Translations under genes and position numbers: made by a program
Assembly: GCA_900544965.1 (NCBI GenBank)
Contig: UQXE01000002.1
Span: forward strand, 23,755-87,754
Length of the DNA: 64,000 nt
Direction: 5' to 3'
Source of the DNA: an uncultured Eubacteriales bacterium
GTDB lineage: Bacteria; Bacillota; Clostridia; Christensenellales; CAG-138
Notes under the pieces: generated by a model
What the model was told of the DNA's origin: nothing
Database searches by the model: none
Seen by the model: only the letters and a program-made list of their open reading frames with translations
In this document: positions 1 through 8,835 of the stretch, piece after piece
Numbering within the stretch: the stretch's first letter is position 1
Layout: every line of letters begins with the position of its first letter

Positions 1-380
1 TTACATGTCCGTCTCAGATACATAAGTATTTCGTTTTCAATACATCTGGAAGCATAGGTCGCGAGTTTGATCTTCTTGCTTGCGTCAAATGTATTTACGG
101 CTTTTATAAGGCCTATTGTTCCAATGGAGACAAGATCCTCAATGCCAATGCCGGTGTTTTCAAATTTCCTGGCAATGTAAACGACAAGTCTAAGGTTTCG
201 TTCAATGAGCGTCTGCCTTACATCCGTATCGCCGACAAGAAGCCGTGCCATGAGTTCCGCTTCCTCTGCAGGGGAGAGCGGTGGAGGAAGGGAATCTCCG
301 GAATTGACATATCCTATCAGGCGGCCAATTTTAAGCGTACGGTATAATTTTTCCAGAAACTTTGCTAAAAACTTTATCAT
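1..380 (-). CDS. sigE: Sporulation sigma factor SigE, 3' end cut by the window edge
   Basis: Mother-cell RNA polymerase sigma factor of early sporulation, made as an inactive membrane-bound pro-form and cleaved by SpoIIGA. About 126 codons are visible. The protein starts MIKFLAKFLEKLYRTLKIG, a hydrophobic and basic pro-segment as expected of pro-SigE. The sigma-70 region 2 follows with NLRLVVYIARKFENTGIG, DLVSIGTIGLIKAV and TYASRCIENEILMYLRR. The start is the ATG at 378-380, preceded by an AAGGAGG ribosome binding site. It lies 11 bases downstream of spoIIGA on the same strand, the normal spoIIG operon order. No stop is met before the edge; regions 3 and 4 lie outside the window. The family call is firm. 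Confidence 0.95.
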   Translation of the reverse strand, partial: MIKFLAKFLEKLYRTLKIGRLIGYVNSGDSLPPPLSPAEEAELMARLLVGDTDVRQTLIERNLRLVVYIARKFENTGIGIEDLVSIGTIGLIKAVNTFDASKKIKLATYASRCIENEILMYLRRTC

Positions 381-391
381 AGTGTACCTCC

Positions 392-1180
392 TTAAACGTC
401 GGCGGTATTGGAATGGCCCAGATCGGGCAACGCCGATGGCGGTATAAGAGCGTCCGCACCCTCAATGGAGACAGAGCCAATGGCCACAAAAACATCAAGA
501 ACAGCGTTCATTTTTCCTGAAAGCTGAAGCTTGTCGGGCCGGAACCCATAAACGACCTCGTTTCCCGAAACGGTACGGCATGGTATTGGAATCGTTGCAA
601 AACATTCAAGCTCCCTGGAGCTGATGACCACGACAGGAAGACCGCTCATAGGTTCGCATAGCATATTGCCTGTATCCACAATCGCGGACGCGCATATTGA
701 AACACCCTTATGGATTATTTCAATTCGCAGCCGGCTATTATTGACCAAGCGCCTTTCCAGCACCCTTCTTATGACCCCTGGCATAAACGATGCCAGCAAA
801 GCTGAACCCAGCATAACCCTTAGAGGTACGGCGGCAAGCACAAATCCATTTTCTAATTTGCCGCCCAGCAGGAATGCCAGACCGACTGCGGCTCCGCCTA
901 CCGCAAAGGTTGATAAAAACAGGGCAAGCGCACTGAACATATACTCCTTCGCTGTTTTAAACGGAATGGCCAAAGCCATTAAAAGACCCAGTACGAGCTT
1001 CATTGGCAATGACATAAGAAGCGGCACGGTCCCAACGGAAAGCGCTGCGTATATTGCACCCAGGACAGAGGCGGCAATCATTCTCCAGCATGGCAAACGT
1101 CTTGAGAGCATGGCTGCCGCTGTACGAAGGATAAGCGAATTCATTAGCGCGTTATCCAGCAGGAACAGTTCTATATACAT
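392..1180 (-). CDS. spoIIGA: SpoIIGA, membrane aspartic protease that processes pro-SigE
   Basis: Membrane protease of about 262 residues that removes the pro-sequence of SigE after asymmetric septation. The N-terminal half is a series of hydrophobic helices starting MYIELFLLDNALMNSLIL. The C-terminal half has the aspartic-protease-like motif VDTGNMLCEP near residue 165, where the Asp of DTGN is the catalytic residue in this family. I chose the ATG at 1178-1180 because GGGGTG lies 6 bases upstream. A GTG three codons earlier (1187-1189) is possible but has no good ribosome binding site. Directly followed by sigE, so the two are one operon. Two Spo0A-box matches upstream suggest Spo0A control, as in Bacillus. 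Confidence 0.93.
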   Translation of the reverse strand: MYIELFLLDNALMNSLILRTAAAMLSRRLPCWRMIAASVLGAIYAALSVGTVPLLMSLPMKLVLGLLMALAIPFKTAKEYMFSALALFLSTFAVGGAAVGLAFLLGGKLENGFVLAAVPLRVMLGSALLASFMPGVIRRVLERRLVNNSRLRIEIIHKGVSICASAIVDTGNMLCEPMSGLPVVVISSRELECFATIPIPCRTVSGNEVVYGFRPDKLQLSGKMNAVLDVFVAIGSVSIEGADALIPPSALPDLGHSNTADV

Positions 1181-1262
1181 ATGGTTCACCCCGACTTATG
1201 CCAATATAACATATGATAGGTTGGTCATATGTAGAACGAGTGACGTGAATATATGTAGTGTT

Positions 1263-1331
1263 TGGCGAATTAGTAAACCAATCGGACACTTCCAAGATTG
1301 TTAATGTACGGCTAATCTGAATATTTCGGCA
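1263..1331. promoter_or_regulatory. Two Spo0A-box matches in the spoIIGA / solute-binding protein divergent region
   Basis: The gap between spoIIGA (leftward) and the gene at 1377 (rightward) holds TGGCGAA at 1263-1269 and TTCGGCA at 1325-1331. The second is TGCCGAA on the minus strand. Both fit the 0A-box consensus TGNCGAA. Spo0A activation of spoIIG is established in Bacillus; use of these boxes here is inferred. A perfect SigE-like -10 (CATACATT) sits at 1330-1337, facing the rightward gene, but without a convincing -35. Confidence 0.5.
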
Positions 1332-1376
1332 TACATTTAGAGTATAAAATAACCCGCTTTCGTGTGAGGTAAATAT

Positions 1377-2510
1377 ATGAGTACAAAACGCCGTATAATT
1401 TCGTTGATAATGGCTACAGCGATGGTGCTGTACGTAATATTCATACCACAGTACTTACAGGATCAGCTGGAGCGGGATCCATACAGGGAATGGATCTCGC
1501 CGAATGATGAACCGTATTCTGGCATAATAAATGTTTGGCATATAGTCGGTTTCAAGCCATACCTTGGTAGCGTAGGGAGCTGGCTTAAGAACCGGGCGCA
1601 TGTAATCGAGGCCCGCCATTATGGGGTATTCTTCGAGGTCACAGCAATGACGGTTGAAGAATGCTCGGACAGAATGCAAAAAGGGGAAAAGGCTGATATT
1701 TACTCATTTCCATCGGGATGGTGCGCAGCGGATATGCTTAGGGAGCTTGAATCCGAGACGGAATACAGTCTGATCGGCCGATTGGCCGGCAGCGGCAATA
1801 GCGGAGACAAGATATTGGCAGTGCCATACCTATATTCAGGCTACATGTTGTCTGTCAATACGTCGATTGCTGCGGAAAAAGGCGTTACTATGCCGGATGA
1901 CCGAATAGCTTCGGTCGATTGGCTGAAAAACGCGGTCAAGGAGCTGGATTATAAGCGTGGAAAGAAACAGGAGCATGTATATGGCCTGTCGGGACACAAA
2001 CAGGTAGCAGCAATGCTGGGTATAAATGGTGAAATCGCTGAGTATGAACGCTTCAGGGCGCAGGAGGCTTCCATGGCAATCACGGATATACGGGCAGTAG
2101 GCGATCATGAAAGGCGCATTGCCGCTGGAAATGGATTTTCCTTTGAAATCTGCGCTGTGCCATATTATACGGATCTCATCCAATATATAGGTATAGCGTC
2201 GGACATAGAGGATATAAAGGTAAAATACGCGTTGGAACTTATAGATGTAATATTAAGTGAAAAAGCCCAGAAAGCGCTTGAAACTCTCGGAATGTTCCCT
2301 GTAATAGAAACTGAGTCGCCCGTTGAATTTGAACAGTCGTCCGTAGAGCTGCTTTATAGCAAGATGACCGACCCGGCAATTCCAAATACCTTTGAACTTA
2401 ACACGGCCAAAGCTGGATTGGATTTAGCTATAGAAAGAGCGCTTAAGGGAGATGACGGGGAGCTTAGACAAATTATTAATACACTTGTACCAAACTTTAA
2501 AATGGGGTAG
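1377..2510 (+). CDS. Orphan extracellular solute-binding-like protein, membrane-anchored
   Basis: Protein of 377 residues with a basic N-terminus and one hydrophobic segment (about residues 7-23, ISLIMATAMVLYVIFIP), then an extracytoplasmic domain. There is no lipobox cysteine, so it is probably held by an uncleaved signal anchor. Segments such as INVWHIVGFKPYLG, the YSFPSGW region and a C-terminal helical part recall the sugar-type solute-binding proteins of ABC transporters, but no permease or ATPase gene is nearby. The GTGAGG before the ATG is a usable ribosome binding site. It is divergent from spoIIGA and 46 bases ahead of murB. A SigE-like -10 at 1330-1337 raises the possibility of mother-cell expression. 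Function unknown; the fold assignment is by eye. Confidence 0.6.
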   Translation: MSTKRRIISLIMATAMVLYVIFIPQYLQDQLERDPYREWISPNDEPYSGIINVWHIVGFKPYLGSVGSWLKNRAHVIEARHYGVFFEVTAMTVEECSDRMQKGEKADIYSFPSGWCAADMLRELESETEYSLIGRLAGSGNSGDKILAVPYLYSGYMLSVNTSIAAEKGVTMPDDRIASVDWLKNAVKELDYKRGKKQEHVYGLSGHKQVAAMLGINGEIAEYERFRAQEASMAITDIRAVGDHERRIAAGNGFSFEICAVPYYTDLIQYIGIASDIEDIKVKYALELIDVILSEKAQKALETLGMFPVIETESPVEFEQSSVELLYSKMTDPAIPNTFELNTAKAGLDLAIERALKGDDGELRQIINTLVPNFKMG

Positions 2511-2556
2511 AATTTGATTGTAAGTTATGGTGCTATTGCCCAAAAAAGGAGTTATA

Positions 2557-3453
2557 ATGCCGGATTTTTTAAAGTTGTTGGATAGTCTCAGCGGCTTGAG
2601 CGTTAAAACAGATGTTCGCATGAGGGAATATACCTCGTTTAAAATTGGGGGCCAAGCACCTGTTATGGTGGAGCCGAGGTCTGCTGCTGAGGTCCTAAAG
2701 ATTCTGTCCATTGCCCGAAAATGCGGGTTGCCCATTTTTATAATGGGCAACGGATCAAACCTTTTAGTGAGCGACGAGGGCGTGAACGCAGTCGTAATGC
2801 GTATATGCGGAAGCATGAGCGGAATCAAAGTTGACGGAACACAAGTATATGCGGGTTCTGGCGTTCTTTTGAGTTCGCTGGCAAAGCAAACGGTTGAAGC
2901 CGGCCTTTCGGGGCTGGAGTGGGCCGCGGGCATACCTGGTACCGTCGGAGGCGCGATTGCGATGAACGCGGGGGCATACGGCGGCGACATAGGTTCGGTG
3001 GTTAAAAGAATTGACGCGGTGCATGGCGGGAGGATTTTAGCCGTCAGAGCCGCGGAGTCGGATTTCGGATACCGCCGGAGCAGATTTTCACCGCCTGAAT
3101 GGATAGTTTGCGGATCCGTATTGAACCTTAAAAAGGACGATGGAATGGCTGCCGCTAAAATGGCTGAATATATGGATATGAGGCGCAAAAAGCAGCCCCT
3201 TTCCTATCCCAGCGCCGGAAGCGCGTTTAAGCGGCCCAAGGGGGAATATGCGGGGGCGCTGATTGAAAAGGCGGGGTTAAAGGGCGAAACGGTTGGCGGT
3301 GCGCGGGTAAGCGAGCTTCACGCGGGGTTTATAATAAATACAGGGGGCGCGACGAGCGCGGATGTGCGCTCATTAATTAAAATAATTCAGGAGCGGGTTT
3401 ACGATATGTCCGGTATTATGCTGGAGCCGGAGATAAAGTTTGTTGGAGGATGA
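2557..3453 (+). CDS. murB: UDP-N-acetylenolpyruvoylglucosamine reductase
   Basis: FAD enzyme that reduces UDP-GlcNAc-enolpyruvate to UDP-MurNAc with NADPH in cytoplasmic peptidoglycan precursor synthesis. About 298 residues, the usual size of the short (type IIa) family. The FAD-binding part shows FIMGNGSNLLVSDEG and GLEWAAGIPGTVGGAIAMNAG. The C-terminal part shows QPLSYPSAGSAFKRP, with the Ser that protonates the substrate, and the LEPEIKFVG ending. I chose the ATG at 2557 because AAAGGAG lies 6 bases upstream; a frame opening at 2527 adds ten residues without a ribosome binding site. The stop overlaps the ribosome binding site of rapZ, so the two are translationally linked. Confidence 0.95.
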   Translation: MPDFLKLLDSLSGLSVKTDVRMREYTSFKIGGQAPVMVEPRSAAEVLKILSIARKCGLPIFIMGNGSNLLVSDEGVNAVVMRICGSMSGIKVDGTQVYAGSGVLLSSLAKQTVEAGLSGLEWAAGIPGTVGGAIAMNAGAYGGDIGSVVKRIDAVHGGRILAVRAAESDFGYRRSRFSPPEWIVCGSVLNLKKDDGMAAAKMAEYMDMRRKKQPLSYPSAGSAFKRPKGEYAGALIEKAGLKGETVGGARVSELHAGFIINTGGATSADVRSLIKIIQERVYDMSGIMLEPEIKFVGG

Positions 3454-3454
3454 T

Positions 3455-4333
3455 ATGCATATTATAATCGTCACCGGTCTTTCAGGGGCGGGTAAATCCA
3501 ATGTTTTAAGGGTTCTTGAGGATCTTAGCTATTACTGCGTTGACAACCTTCCCGTGGAGCTTATGCCGGATTTTGTAAAGCTATGCAAAAGAGCGGAACC
3601 AACCATAGATAAGGCCGCGCTTGTTATTGACAGCCGGGAAAGCGTATTCAGAAGCGACTTGGAGCTGGGATTTGCGGCTCTTGACGCTATGGAGCAAAAA
3701 TATGAGATACTGTTTTTGGAATGCAGGGATGATGTGTTGGAGCGGCGTTACAGCGAAACACGGCGTCGCCATCCAATGAGTTCCAACATAATCGAAGGCA
3801 TATCTATTGAAAGGGAACTGCTGCAGTCGCTGCGCGAACGGGCGAACTATGTAATAGACACCAGCGATTTGAGACCATATGAGCTTCACCGCTATATAGA
3901 GAGTATGCGCCTTGGCGACAGCCAGCACCCGTTTATGCTTGTCATATCAAGCTTTGGATACAAAAGAGGCGTTCCGATGGAAGCGGATATTGTAATGGAC
4001 ATGAGGTTTACAAAAAATCCGTTTTATGAATCGGGGCTGCGCAGTCTCTCCGGAATGGACGAGCCTGTGCGCGAGTATGTGCTTCGCGATCCGGCTGTAA
4101 TGGATATTATAAACAATCTGGAGTGGATGCTTGATAATCTGATACCCAAGTATATAGAGCAGGGCAAGCACAGGCTTATGGTTGCCTTTGGGTGCACCGG
4201 CGGCCGGCATAGATCGGTATGCGCCGCATATGAACTGTATACAAGGATGAAGGATAAGCATCACTGCATATTGGCCCATAGGGATCAGGGGAGAGAGGAC
4301 AGGGATATCAGCGAAAGATTCGTTAACCGCTGA
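3455..4333 (+). CDS. rapZ: RapZ / YvcJ family nucleotide-binding protein
   Basis: P-loop ATPase/GTPase of about 292 residues. RapZ in E. coli is an adaptor that brings small RNA GlmZ to RNase E; in Firmicutes (YvcJ) it binds nucleotides and RNA with a less clear job. The Walker A motif GLSGAGKSN lies at residues 8-16 and the conserved C-terminal block GCTGGRHRSV near residue 250. The ATG at 3455 follows GGAGGA by 4 bases and sits one base past the murB stop. In most Firmicutes it is followed by yvcK and whiA; here yvcK is missing and whiA follows after 40 bases. Confidence 0.95.
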   Translation: MHIIIVTGLSGAGKSNVLRVLEDLSYYCVDNLPVELMPDFVKLCKRAEPTIDKAALVIDSRESVFRSDLELGFAALDAMEQKYEILFLECRDDVLERRYSETRRRHPMSSNIIEGISIERELLQSLRERANYVIDTSDLRPYELHRYIESMRLGDSQHPFMLVISSFGYKRGVPMEADIVMDMRFTKNPFYESGLRSLSGMDEPVREYVLRDPAVMDIINNLEWMLDNLIPKYIEQGKHRLMVAFGCTGGRHRSVCAAYELYTRMKDKHHCILAHRDQGREDRDISERFVNR

Positions 4334-4373
4334 TTTATCTATTCTTTGCCACTATGCAATCGCGGAGGGGAAA

Positions 4374-5318
4374 ATGTCATTTTCGCTTACAGTAAAGGAT
4401 GAGATAGTGTCTCATAAGCTGCGCGGGGAGGAGGTTGGCGAGTTTGAACTTGCGGCCCTCACCGGTACTGCTGGAAGCATACTCATAAGCCGGGGAGAAC
4501 GGTATATAGAGTACACGACGGAAAGCTACACCGTTGGGAGGCATATAGCAAGGCTTGCGCATTCGCTCCATGATATCGAATCCTCCGTAGCCGTTATGGA
4601 ACGTGAAGGAAGAAAATCCAGGAGCACGGTTGTCAGGATAACGGGCAAGGGCTGCGAAGGAATGCTCTACGCTTCAGGTATGCTGTCAAGCACTGTAAAC
4701 GGAATATCCATGGGCAGTGGGATGGATTGGAAGCTGCTTGATACCCCTGGGAAAAAGCGCGCGTTTTTAAGGGGGGCTTTTCTTGGTTCAGGCTCTATAA
4801 GTGATCCTAGCCGGTCATACCATATGGAAATCGTTTGCAGGACAGAGCGTCTGGCCCAGGGCATAATGGATCTGCTGTCGGAATTCGGGCTCAATGCCAA
4901 ACGGTTCGAACGCAAGGCCAGCCAGGTTGTATATATTAAGGATGGTGATATGATATGCGGCTTCCTAGCCCTGCTGGGCGCTTCTGAAGCCGCGCTCAGG
5001 ATAGAGGATGCAAGGATGCTTAAAAATGCGCGCAACGACGCTATAAGGATCACAAACTATGAAACCGCAAATATGCAGAAGACGGCAAAGGCGGCTGCGG
5101 CTCAGATTATAAATATAGAATTGATAGCCGCGCGGATTGGAATAAAAGCCTTGCCCCAGCCGCTGTTTGAAGTGGCCGAGGCTAGGCTTAACAATCCCGA
5201 GGCCACGCTGTCACAGCTTGCTCAAATGCTTGGCCTGGGTAAGTCGTGCGTAAATTCACGTCTGAAAAAAATATCTGATATAGCGCAGGATATTGAAACA
5301 GGCACGGCTGATTTGTGA
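4374..5318 (+). CDS. whiA: WhiA, DNA-binding regulator of cell division and sporulation
   Basis: Protein of 314 residues in the WhiA (DUF199) family: an N-terminal LAGLIDADG-like homing-endonuclease fold without nuclease activity, then a C-terminal helix-turn-helix. The family signature is seen in FLRGAFLGSGSISDP (about residue 137) and in the C-terminal SQLAQMLGLGKSCVNSRLKK, a clear helix-turn-helix. In Bacillus it affects chromosome segregation and Z-ring formation; in actinomycetes it activates sporulation genes. Start ATG after GGAGGGG. The stop comes 29 bases before dnaE. The expected preceding gene yvcK and the following crh (HPr-like) are not here. Confidence 0.95.
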   Translation: MSFSLTVKDEIVSHKLRGEEVGEFELAALTGTAGSILISRGERYIEYTTESYTVGRHIARLAHSLHDIESSVAVMEREGRKSRSTVVRITGKGCEGMLYASGMLSSTVNGISMGSGMDWKLLDTPGKKRAFLRGAFLGSGSISDPSRSYHMEIVCRTERLAQGIMDLLSEFGLNAKRFERKASQVVYIKDGDMICGFLALLGASEAALRIEDARMLKNARNDAIRITNYETANMQKTAKAAAAQIINIELIAARIGIKALPQPLFEVAEARLNNPEATLSQLAQMLGLGKSCVNSRLKKISDIAQDIETGTADL

Positions 5319-5347
5319 GCCATAGGAAACAGGATGGGAGGATTAAG

Positions 5348-8300
5348 ATGACCGATTTTGTACACCTGCATGTACATACTCAATACAGTCTGCTGGATGG
5401 AGCCGCACGCATAACCGACCTGGTAGCGAGAGCTAAGGCGCTTAATATGGATGCGCTTGCTATAACGGATCATGGAGCAATGTATGGAGTTATAGATTTC
5501 TATAAGGTATGCGTAAGTGCCGGAATAAAGCCGATTATAGGTATGGAGGCATATGTGGCCCCGCGCTCAATGGAGGAAAAGCAGGGGACGAGGGAGTACG
5601 CCCATCTTGTTTTGCTTGCGAAAAACGATATAGGGTACCATAATCTTATGATGCTTTCATCGCAGGCCTTTCTCAAAGGGTTTTATTATAAGCCTCGGAT
5701 TGATTATGACATTTTGGAAGAACACAGCGAAGGACTTGTCTGCCTTTCAGCGTGTTTAGCGGGCGATATACCTGCAATGCTGCTTGAAGGGCGCGACGAC
5801 GAGGCGAGGGCGCTAGCAAAACGCCTTAAGGCCATGTTTGGTGAAGATTTCTATATAGAGCTGCAGAATCATGGGCTTAAAGAACAGCTTGAGGTTCTCC
5901 CGAAGCTGAACGGCCTCGCAAAGGAGCTTTATATTAAAACCGTAGCCACGAATGATATACATTATGTTGATAAGGCCGATGCGGAAGCGCAGGATATCCT
6001 GCTGTGCATACAGACAAACCGCTTTGTTGACGATGAAAACAGGATGCGGATGAGCGCCGACGAGTTTTACCTAAAATCCGGCGATGAGATGAAAAAGGCG
6101 CTTTTTGATTACCAGGACGCGATATTTAACACCCGCGAGATAGCGGATAAGTGTAATGTTGAGATTAAGTTTGGTGAAAGACATCTTCCCGAATTCAAGG
6201 CGCCTGGCGGCGTGGATAATGAGACCTATTTAAGAGAGCTTTGCCTTGACGGCATAAAAAGAAGGGTGCCGGACGCCGACAAGGATGTATACGACCGTGT
6301 AAAATACGAGCTTGACATGATCGTCTCAATGGGGTTTGTTGATTATTTTCTGATTGTAAAGGACTTCATAGATTTTGCAAGGGCAAATGATATAGTGGTT
6401 GGGCCTGGGCGCGGAAGCGGGGCCGGAAGCATGGTTGCGTACTGTCTGGGGATTACAGGCATTGACTCGATAAAATACGGTCTTCCGTTTGAGCGTTTTT
6501 TGAACCCTGAGCGCATATCTATGCCGGATATAGACGTGGATTTCTGCTTTGAACGAAGGCAGGAGGTTATAGATTATGTCGCAAAGAAATACGGCAAGGA
6601 TCACGTCGCCCAGATTATAACCTTTGGAACGCTTGCCGCCCGCGCTGCGGTTAAGGACGTAGGCAGGGCGCTTAGAATGCCCTATGCCGAGGTGGATCGC
6701 ATTGCAAAGCTGATTCCCGGGGAGCTTAATATGACGCTCGACCATGCCATGGAGGTTTCACATGAGCTAAGGGCGCAGTATGAGGCCGACGCGAAGCTAA
6801 GGAAGCTGATAGACCTTTCAAAAAAGCTTGAGGGCCTTCAGCGGCACGCTTCAACGCACGCGGCGGGGGTTGTCATAGCGGCTAAGCCAGTATCGGACTA
6901 TGTGCCTCTCCAGAAGAACGACGAGGCCATCACTACACAGTTTTCCATGAACACGATTGAGGAGCTGGGCCTTCTAAAAATCGACTTTTTGGGCTTAAGG
7001 ACGCTAACCGTTATACGTGACGCGTTAAAATACATTGAGCAGGGCGGCAAGCCGGTTCCTGATCTTGAAGGGCTCAAATATGACGATCAATCTATCTATG
7101 ACATGATCTCAAGGGGCGATACGGACGGCGTGTTCCAGCTTGAATCCGGAGGCATGCGGCGGTTCCTTACGCAGCTGAGGCCGGATTGTCTAGAGGACCT
7201 GATGGCAGGCGTTTCGCTCTATCGCCCTGGCCCAATGAAGCAAATACCGCGCTACGTTGAGGGAAAGCATGATCCTTCGAAGGTTAAATACCTGCATCCC
7301 ATACTGAAACCTATCCTTCAAAATACATACGGCTGCATGGTATATCAGGACCAGGTAATGCGTATAGTCCGAGACGTTGCGGGATATTCGATGGGCAGAA
7401 GCGACCTTGTACGAAGGGCTATGTCAAAAAAGAAGCATGATGTAATGGCTAAGGAGCGGCATAACTTTATATATGGCATTGAGGACGACGGTGTTCCAGG
7501 CGCTTTGAAAAATGGCGTAAATGAGTCAACGGCAAGCCATATATTTGACGAAATGATGGATTTCGCGTCATATGCGTTCAACAAATCCCATGCCGCCCCA
7601 TATGCGGTGCTTGCCTACAGAACCGCATATTTAAAGCTGTATTATCCCGTTGAGTATATGACAGCGCTGGTCAACAGTTTTCTTGGCAACGCCGACAAAA
7701 TCGCTCAGTACATATACAGCATAAAACAGATGGGGATCAAGGTGCTGCCTCCCGATATAAACCGGAGCCAAGCAAGGTTTTCAGTAGAAGGCGGCGCGAT
7801 AAGGTTTGGCTTGGCGGCAGTGCGCAATGTGGGGGAGAAGGCAATAGACGAACTAATTGAGGAGAGAAGCACAAGCGGGAATTTCTTGGATTTTTACGAT
7901 GTCGTCAAACGTGCGCCAAGCATCAACAAGCGGATGGCCGAGGCCCTTATCAAGGTTGGCGCCTTCGATTTTTCAGGAGCAAGGCGTTCACAGCTGGTAT
8001 CGGCATACGAGGAAATAATGGATTCAGCTTCAAACGACAGAAAGCGGCGCGAAACCGGCCAAATGTCGCTGTTTGATATGGCTATAATGGCTGCCGATGC
8101 CAATCCATATCGGGAACTGCCGGACATCGGCGAATTTCAGCGAAGGGTTATTCTCTCAATGGAAAAGGAAATGGCAGGGGTATATATATCGGGCCATCCC
8201 TTGGAAGAATTCAAGCCCGAGCTGGACAGGCTTGGGATAACCGCATCACAGCTGGCGGAACAGGATGAAACCGGCTCAACGGCAGTCGAGGATGGTTCAC

Positions 8301-8785
8301 ATGTGCGTATCGGCGGCATTATAACATCAATCAGACGCAAACCGACGCGCAGCGGCAACGGCCTTATGGGATATGGAATGCTGGAGGATATGACGGGTAC
8401 TATTGAGATAGTTGCGTTTCCTTCCGTATTGGAAAAATACGACATACAACTTGTGCAGGATAATATCGTATGCATATCAGGACGCTTTAACGCCAGGGAT
8501 GAAAAGGGCAACAGCATATTGATTGAGGAAATTACGCCGTTGGTAAAGACGAGCGAAACGATAAAGCTGTACCTGCGGTTTGATTGTCAGGATACCGATT
8601 TAAAGCGGCGGGTAATAGACGTATTGTCCAGGTTTCCGGGCAATATACCCGTTATTCTGTACGACGTTGGCACAAAAAAACAGTCCATAGCTCCAAAGGA
8701 GAGATATGTAAATATAACGGATGGATTTATGGAAATGATGGAAAGCATGCTTGGCGATGGCAATGTGAAGTTGGTCAAAAGATAG
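5348..8785 (+). CDS. dnaE: DNA polymerase III alpha subunit, DnaE type
   Basis: Replicative DNA polymerase catalytic subunit, 1145 residues. Domain order: PHP domain at the N-terminus (HVHTQYSLLDG near residue 8, ITDHGAMYG); polymerase core of family C with FLIVKDFIDFAR, GPGRGSGAGSMVAYCLGIT and the catalytic PDIDVDF near residue 395; the FNKSHAAPYA and LYRPGPM blocks; a helix-hairpin-helix region; and an OB-fold near residues 985-1060. This is the DnaE1-like layout without a 3'-5' exonuclease domain. I chose the ATG at 5348, seven bases after GGGAGGA. It follows whiA closely and precedes pfkA, an order common in Clostridia. Confidence 0.96.
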   Translation: MTDFVHLHVHTQYSLLDGAARITDLVARAKALNMDALAITDHGAMYGVIDFYKVCVSAGIKPIIGMEAYVAPRSMEEKQGTREYAHLVLLAKNDIGYHNLMMLSSQAFLKGFYYKPRIDYDILEEHSEGLVCLSACLAGDIPAMLLEGRDDEARALAKRLKAMFGEDFYIELQNHGLKEQLEVLPKLNGLAKELYIKTVATNDIHYVDKADAEAQDILLCIQTNRFVDDENRMRMSADEFYLKSGDEMKKALFDYQDAIFNTREIADKCNVEIKFGERHLPEFKAPGGVDNETYLRELCLDGIKRRVPDADKDVYDRVKYELDMIVSMGFVDYFLIVKDFIDFARANDIVVGPGRGSGAGSMVAYCLGITGIDSIKYGLPFERFLNPERISMPDIDVDFCFERRQEVIDYVAKKYGKDHVAQIITFGTLAARAAVKDVGRALRMPYAEVDRIAKLIPGELNMTLDHAMEVSHELRAQYEADAKLRKLIDLSKKLEGLQRHASTHAAGVVIAAKPVSDYVPLQKNDEAITTQFSMNTIEELGLLKIDFLGLRTLTVIRDALKYIEQGGKPVPDLEGLKYDDQSIYDMISRGDTDGVFQLESGGMRRFLTQLRPDCLEDLMAGVSLYRPGPMKQIPRYVEGKHDPSKVKYLHPILKPILQNTYGCMVYQDQVMRIVRDVAGYSMGRSDLVRRAMSKKKHDVMAKERHNFIYGIEDDGVPGALKNGVNESTASHIFDEMMDFASYAFNKSHAAPYAVLAYRTAYLKLYYPVEYMTALVNSFLGNADKIAQYIYSIKQMGIKVLPPDINRSQARFSVEGGAIRFGLAAVRNVGEKAIDELIEERSTSGNFLDFYDVVKRAPSINKRMAEALIKVGAFDFSGARRSQLVSAYEEIMDSASNDRKRRETGQMSLFDMAIMAADANPYRELPDIGEFQRRVILSMEKEMAGVYISGHPLEEFKPELDRLGITASQLAEQDETGSTAVEDGSHVRIGGIITSIRRKPTRSGNGLMGYGMLEDMTGTIEIVAFPSVLEKYDIQLVQDNIVCISGRFNARDEKGNSILIEEITPLVKTSETIKLYLRFDCQDTDLKRRVIDVLSRFPGNIPVILYDVGTKKQSIAPKERYVNITDGFMEMMESMLGDGNVKLVKR

Positions 8786-8800
8786 CGCGTGTGATATAAT
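8771..8800 (+). promoter_or_regulatory. Promoter ahead of pfkA
   Basis: TTGGTC at 8771-8776 and TATAAT at 8795-8800 with an 18-base spacer. It overlaps the end of dnaE and would let pfkA be transcribed on its own. Confidence 0.55.
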
Positions 8801-8835
8801 TAAAAATATTTTTAGCTTTATCAGGAGTGTATATG

